Position numbers and translations under genes: made by a program. 24,848 bases of DNA from Clostridiales bacterium UBA1234 (lineage in GTDB: Bacteria > Bacillota > Clostridia > TANB77 > UBA1234). Under the pieces are notes generated by a model. The model was not told the DNA's origin, searched no databases, and saw only the letters and a program-made list of their open reading frames with translations. Shown here piece by piece: positions 22,680-24,848 of this stretch. Within the stretch, counting starts at the first letter, position 1, and every line of letters starts with the position of its first letter. Location of the stretch: positions 1 through 24,848 of the forward strand of contig DBWQ01000028.1 of the NCBI GenBank assembly GCA_002308995.1. The letters are read 5' to 3'.

Positions 22680-24119
22680 ATGCTAGCAGCAATCATATTA
22701 TTGATTTTTGTGATTATCTTAGCCAAAAGAAATCAAGATTATCAAGATGATATCCACCAATTAAGACATTTTCTTTATGAACATAATTTATTAGACGAAT
22801 ATAACGCATCACAAACCAAAAAAGAGGTAATTCGTGTCGAGAAAAAAGAAGAAAAAGTGCCTCTTGTTAAACTTGATTATATAGAAACACCCTCAGAGCC
22901 TAAAATGAAACAAGAGGAATCGATACTACCGGAATTGTCTAAGGAAGAAAGACAAAAGCAAATTCAAAGAAAAAAGAATACATTTATCTTGGCGGCAGGA
23001 GCTTTTCTGATTGTTTTAGCAGCGATTGTCTTCCTACTTACTACATGGAATACAACACCAAAGGTTATTAAGGTAGGTGTGATGATAGTATTAATTGGAT
23101 TGTTTATAGGACTTAGCGTTTTATCAGATAAAAAGTATCACTTGGAACAAACATCGAAAACCTTTTATTATATTGCTATGGCACTGATTCCAATTGTGTT
23201 AGTAGCGTTATTTGCATTCAAGTTAGTAGGAAACTATTTTTATAAGGAAGCACCACTTCTTTATGGAACCCTTTGCTGTTTGTTTTTGGCTATTTTATAT
23301 GGCTATGAGTCCTCTAAGGCTAAAAGAACTGTTTTACTCGTAGCGGGACTTTCCTTTCAAGTATTAACGTTGATTTTTGGAATGAGCCACCTTTTTGCTA
23401 TCTTACCAAAAATAAGTGACTTCTTTATTTTGATAAGCGTGTTTATTGTATACCAAATGCTCTTCTCTATTGTGGTTGCTTCTTTTTCCAAAACACGATA
23501 TTTAAAAGTGTATCGTCTATTTGGCTATACTTGTTTTGTCATAACTTATTTTTTGATGTTAGTAGTTCTTCCTGGAAGTATCGCAACATCCACATGCGAA
23601 GCATCTCATATTTTAGCACTGATACTACTCATCATTTGTTATTCGCGTTTTAATATTTCCAAAGAGTTTGCATTTGGCTTTGCTTTTGATTTATTAATCG
23701 TTTTATTGGTATGGACATTTTTAAGTTTATCTTGCTTTACGATAGTAGACTCGTTAAAGATGCTTGGCGTATCCATTACGATTACTGCATTATATGCTGT
23801 GCGCTTCCTACGTCAAAAAAGCGAGGTATATAAGCTTATTACATATTTTTCTTTTAATTTGGTTTTGGCAAGTATTTGTTGGTTACTAAAATTAGACAAT
23901 TTGTATCGCTATATTCCTTTTGCTACGACCCTGTTAATTTTAGTCATAGAAAACTTTCAAATGGAAGGTGCAACCAAAGCATATTTAATTGTATCTTTTG
24001 GGATTGCTTTTGCTTTTTGTTGCTTTGAGGATACGGTTACAGCGTTTATCATGACGGTTTTATTAAGCTTTGTTTTCCTTTTATTTATGAAAGAACGGAA
24101 AGCTAAAAGAAGAGTATAG
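22680..24119 (+). CDS. large membrane protein, N-terminal part (DUF2157-like), frameshifted
   Basis: The ATG follows GGGGAGAAGG. It starts with a short membrane helix, then a charged linker to about residue 98, then a repeated hydrophobic helix pattern: RKKNTFILAAGAFLIVLAAI, then TWNTTPKVIKVGVMIVLIGL, which resembles DUF2157-type Bacillota membrane proteins. The frame ends at 24117 in KERKAKRRV. The open frame at 24091-24848 continues the same kind of protein. Skipping C24096 of the in-frame CGG codon joins them as M-K-E-G-K-L-K-E-E-Y-S-L-L. The joined protein exceeds 720 residues and leaves the window. Function unknown. Confidence 0.72.
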   Translation: MLAAIILLIFVIILAKRNQDYQDDIHQLRHFLYEHNLLDEYNASQTKKEVIRVEKKEEKVPLVKLDYIETPSEPKMKQEESILPELSKEERQKQIQRKKNTFILAAGAFLIVLAAIVFLLTTWNTTPKVIKVGVMIVLIGLFIGLSVLSDKKYHLEQTSKTFYYIAMALIPIVLVALFAFKLVGNYFYKEAPLLYGTLCCLFLAILYGYESSKAKRTVLLVAGLSFQVLTLIFGMSHLFAILPKISDFFILISVFIVYQMLFSIVVASFSKTRYLKVYRLFGYTCFVITYFLMLVVLPGSIATSTCEASHILALILLIICYSRFNISKEFAFGFAFDLLIVLLVWTFLSLSCFTIVDSLKMLGVSITITALYAVRFLRQKSEVYKLITYFSFNLVLASICWLLKLDNLYRYIPFATTLLILVIENFQMEGATKAYLIVSFGIAFAFCCFEDTVTAFIMTVLLSFVFLLFMKERKAKRRV

Positions 24120-24848
24120 TTTACTTCCACTGATGGCACTCATGAACGGCTTGTTCTTTACCAAAAATTTAGTACTAGGTAGCTTTAGAATTTATGTAGC
24201 ACTGGCACTTTTGATGATTGCGGGATTAACAGGTTTATCTATCATTAAGAAAAAAATGAATTTGTACACAATTGCTTCTGGAATCTACCTTTTGCTAGCT
24301 ATCATTAATTTTGAGTTTAACAAATATCTTTGCATTGCTTTGATACTTATTTGGGCTATCATACATATGCTAAATCATAAACAGAATAAACCATATTGGT
24401 TTGTTATCTTTTCAGCGGTATTAGTTTTATATGAATTCATTGTTATCGATTTGAAAATCTGGGATAAAGTGTTAATGTTTTTAATTGGCTTTTTAGCCTA
24501 TACTTATGCAGTTTCTAGAATTATCTTTGGCAAACAAAAAATAGTAGAATATATTGTTACAGCTATTTTATACTTAGTAGCTCTTGGAGTATATAAAAGC
24601 ATGACAGATGCGATGATTTTTACGTCTCTTTTAGTGTTATTTGTCATCTTAGGATATCAAAAGAAGATTGGTCCATTGTTTTTAACGAGTCTTTGCTTTG
24701 TGGTAATTAATGCATATCAATTAACCGAAGAGTTTTGGAAACAGATTCCTTGGTGGATTTATTTAGTAAGTGTTGGTGGAATTTTATTGGTATTTGCCAT
24801 TCATAATGAAGCAGAGGAAAACAAGAATCAAGCTAAATTAAAAAGTGC
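24091..24848 (+). CDS. large membrane protein, continuing part in the +1 frame (runs off the window)
   Basis: From 24091 to the edge the frame has no stop (over 250 codons). It encodes at least six hydrophobic helices and the late segment FWKQIPWWIYLVSVGGILLV followed by an acidic HNEAEENKNQ tail. The WW-I-Y-L and NE features resemble the C-terminal end of DUF2157-like proteins, so this is the rest of the gene at 22680. The first in-frame ATG (24133) has no ribosome site, which argues against a separate gene. Frame 1 has a stop at 24088, so the join must lie at 24091-24116. Confidence 0.7.

Overview
The window looks like chromosome of a low-GC, spore-forming Bacillota (Firmicutes). The AT-rich codon use, strong Shine-Dalgarno sites, the rpsF-ssb-rpsR operon, a SpoIIID-like regulator, a QueH-type queuosine enzyme and a lipoprotein with a Firmicutes-style signal all point that way. 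I cannot fix the family; it resembles uncultured gut Bacilli or Clostridia.

Layout. Positions 1-1300 hold a gene tail, an HD-domain phosphohydrolase and a small convergent unknown gene. Positions 1350-3300 hold two tRNA-Gly genes (UCC and CCC). Each is followed by a related non-coding palindromic module of about 245 bp, and a 310-aa unknown protein lies between them. Positions 3303-7271 carry a lipoprotein, a PH-domain protein and an MgtA-type Mg2+ P-type ATPase. Positions 7376-8170 hold a compositionally different unknown gene and a 300-bp foldback element with 32-bp perfect terminal inverted repeats. Positions 8258-12821 carry a winged-helix-like protein, galE and, on the minus strand, a membrane-anchored VirD4/TraG-like ATPase with no other conjugation gene nearby. 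Positions 12949-15872 are housekeeping: pth, RNase E/G, then rpsF-ssb-rpsR. Positions 16064-24848 carry spoIIID, a monoglyceride-lipase-like hydrolase with a LemA-like protein, then a co-directional run of ruvB, an LRR protein, a conserved unknown, queH, a membrane acyltransferase, xth and a large membrane protein that leaves the window.

Most notable points. (1) Two genes, pth and the final membrane protein, need a +1 frameshift. Both shifts fall at or beside an in-frame CGG codon in the identical context CGGAAA. By my reading these are the only in-frame CGG codons in about 6,400 codons of the native-looking genes. (2) The two tRNA-Gly modules share hairpins with compensatory changes and carry direct repeats that are specific to each locus. 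(3) The foldback element holds four inverted copies of CGACCAARAGGGAC. (4) The VirD4/TraG-like ATPase sits in a core-genome setting near a possible DNA-binding partner. Sequencing or assembly error is the main competing explanation for (1).
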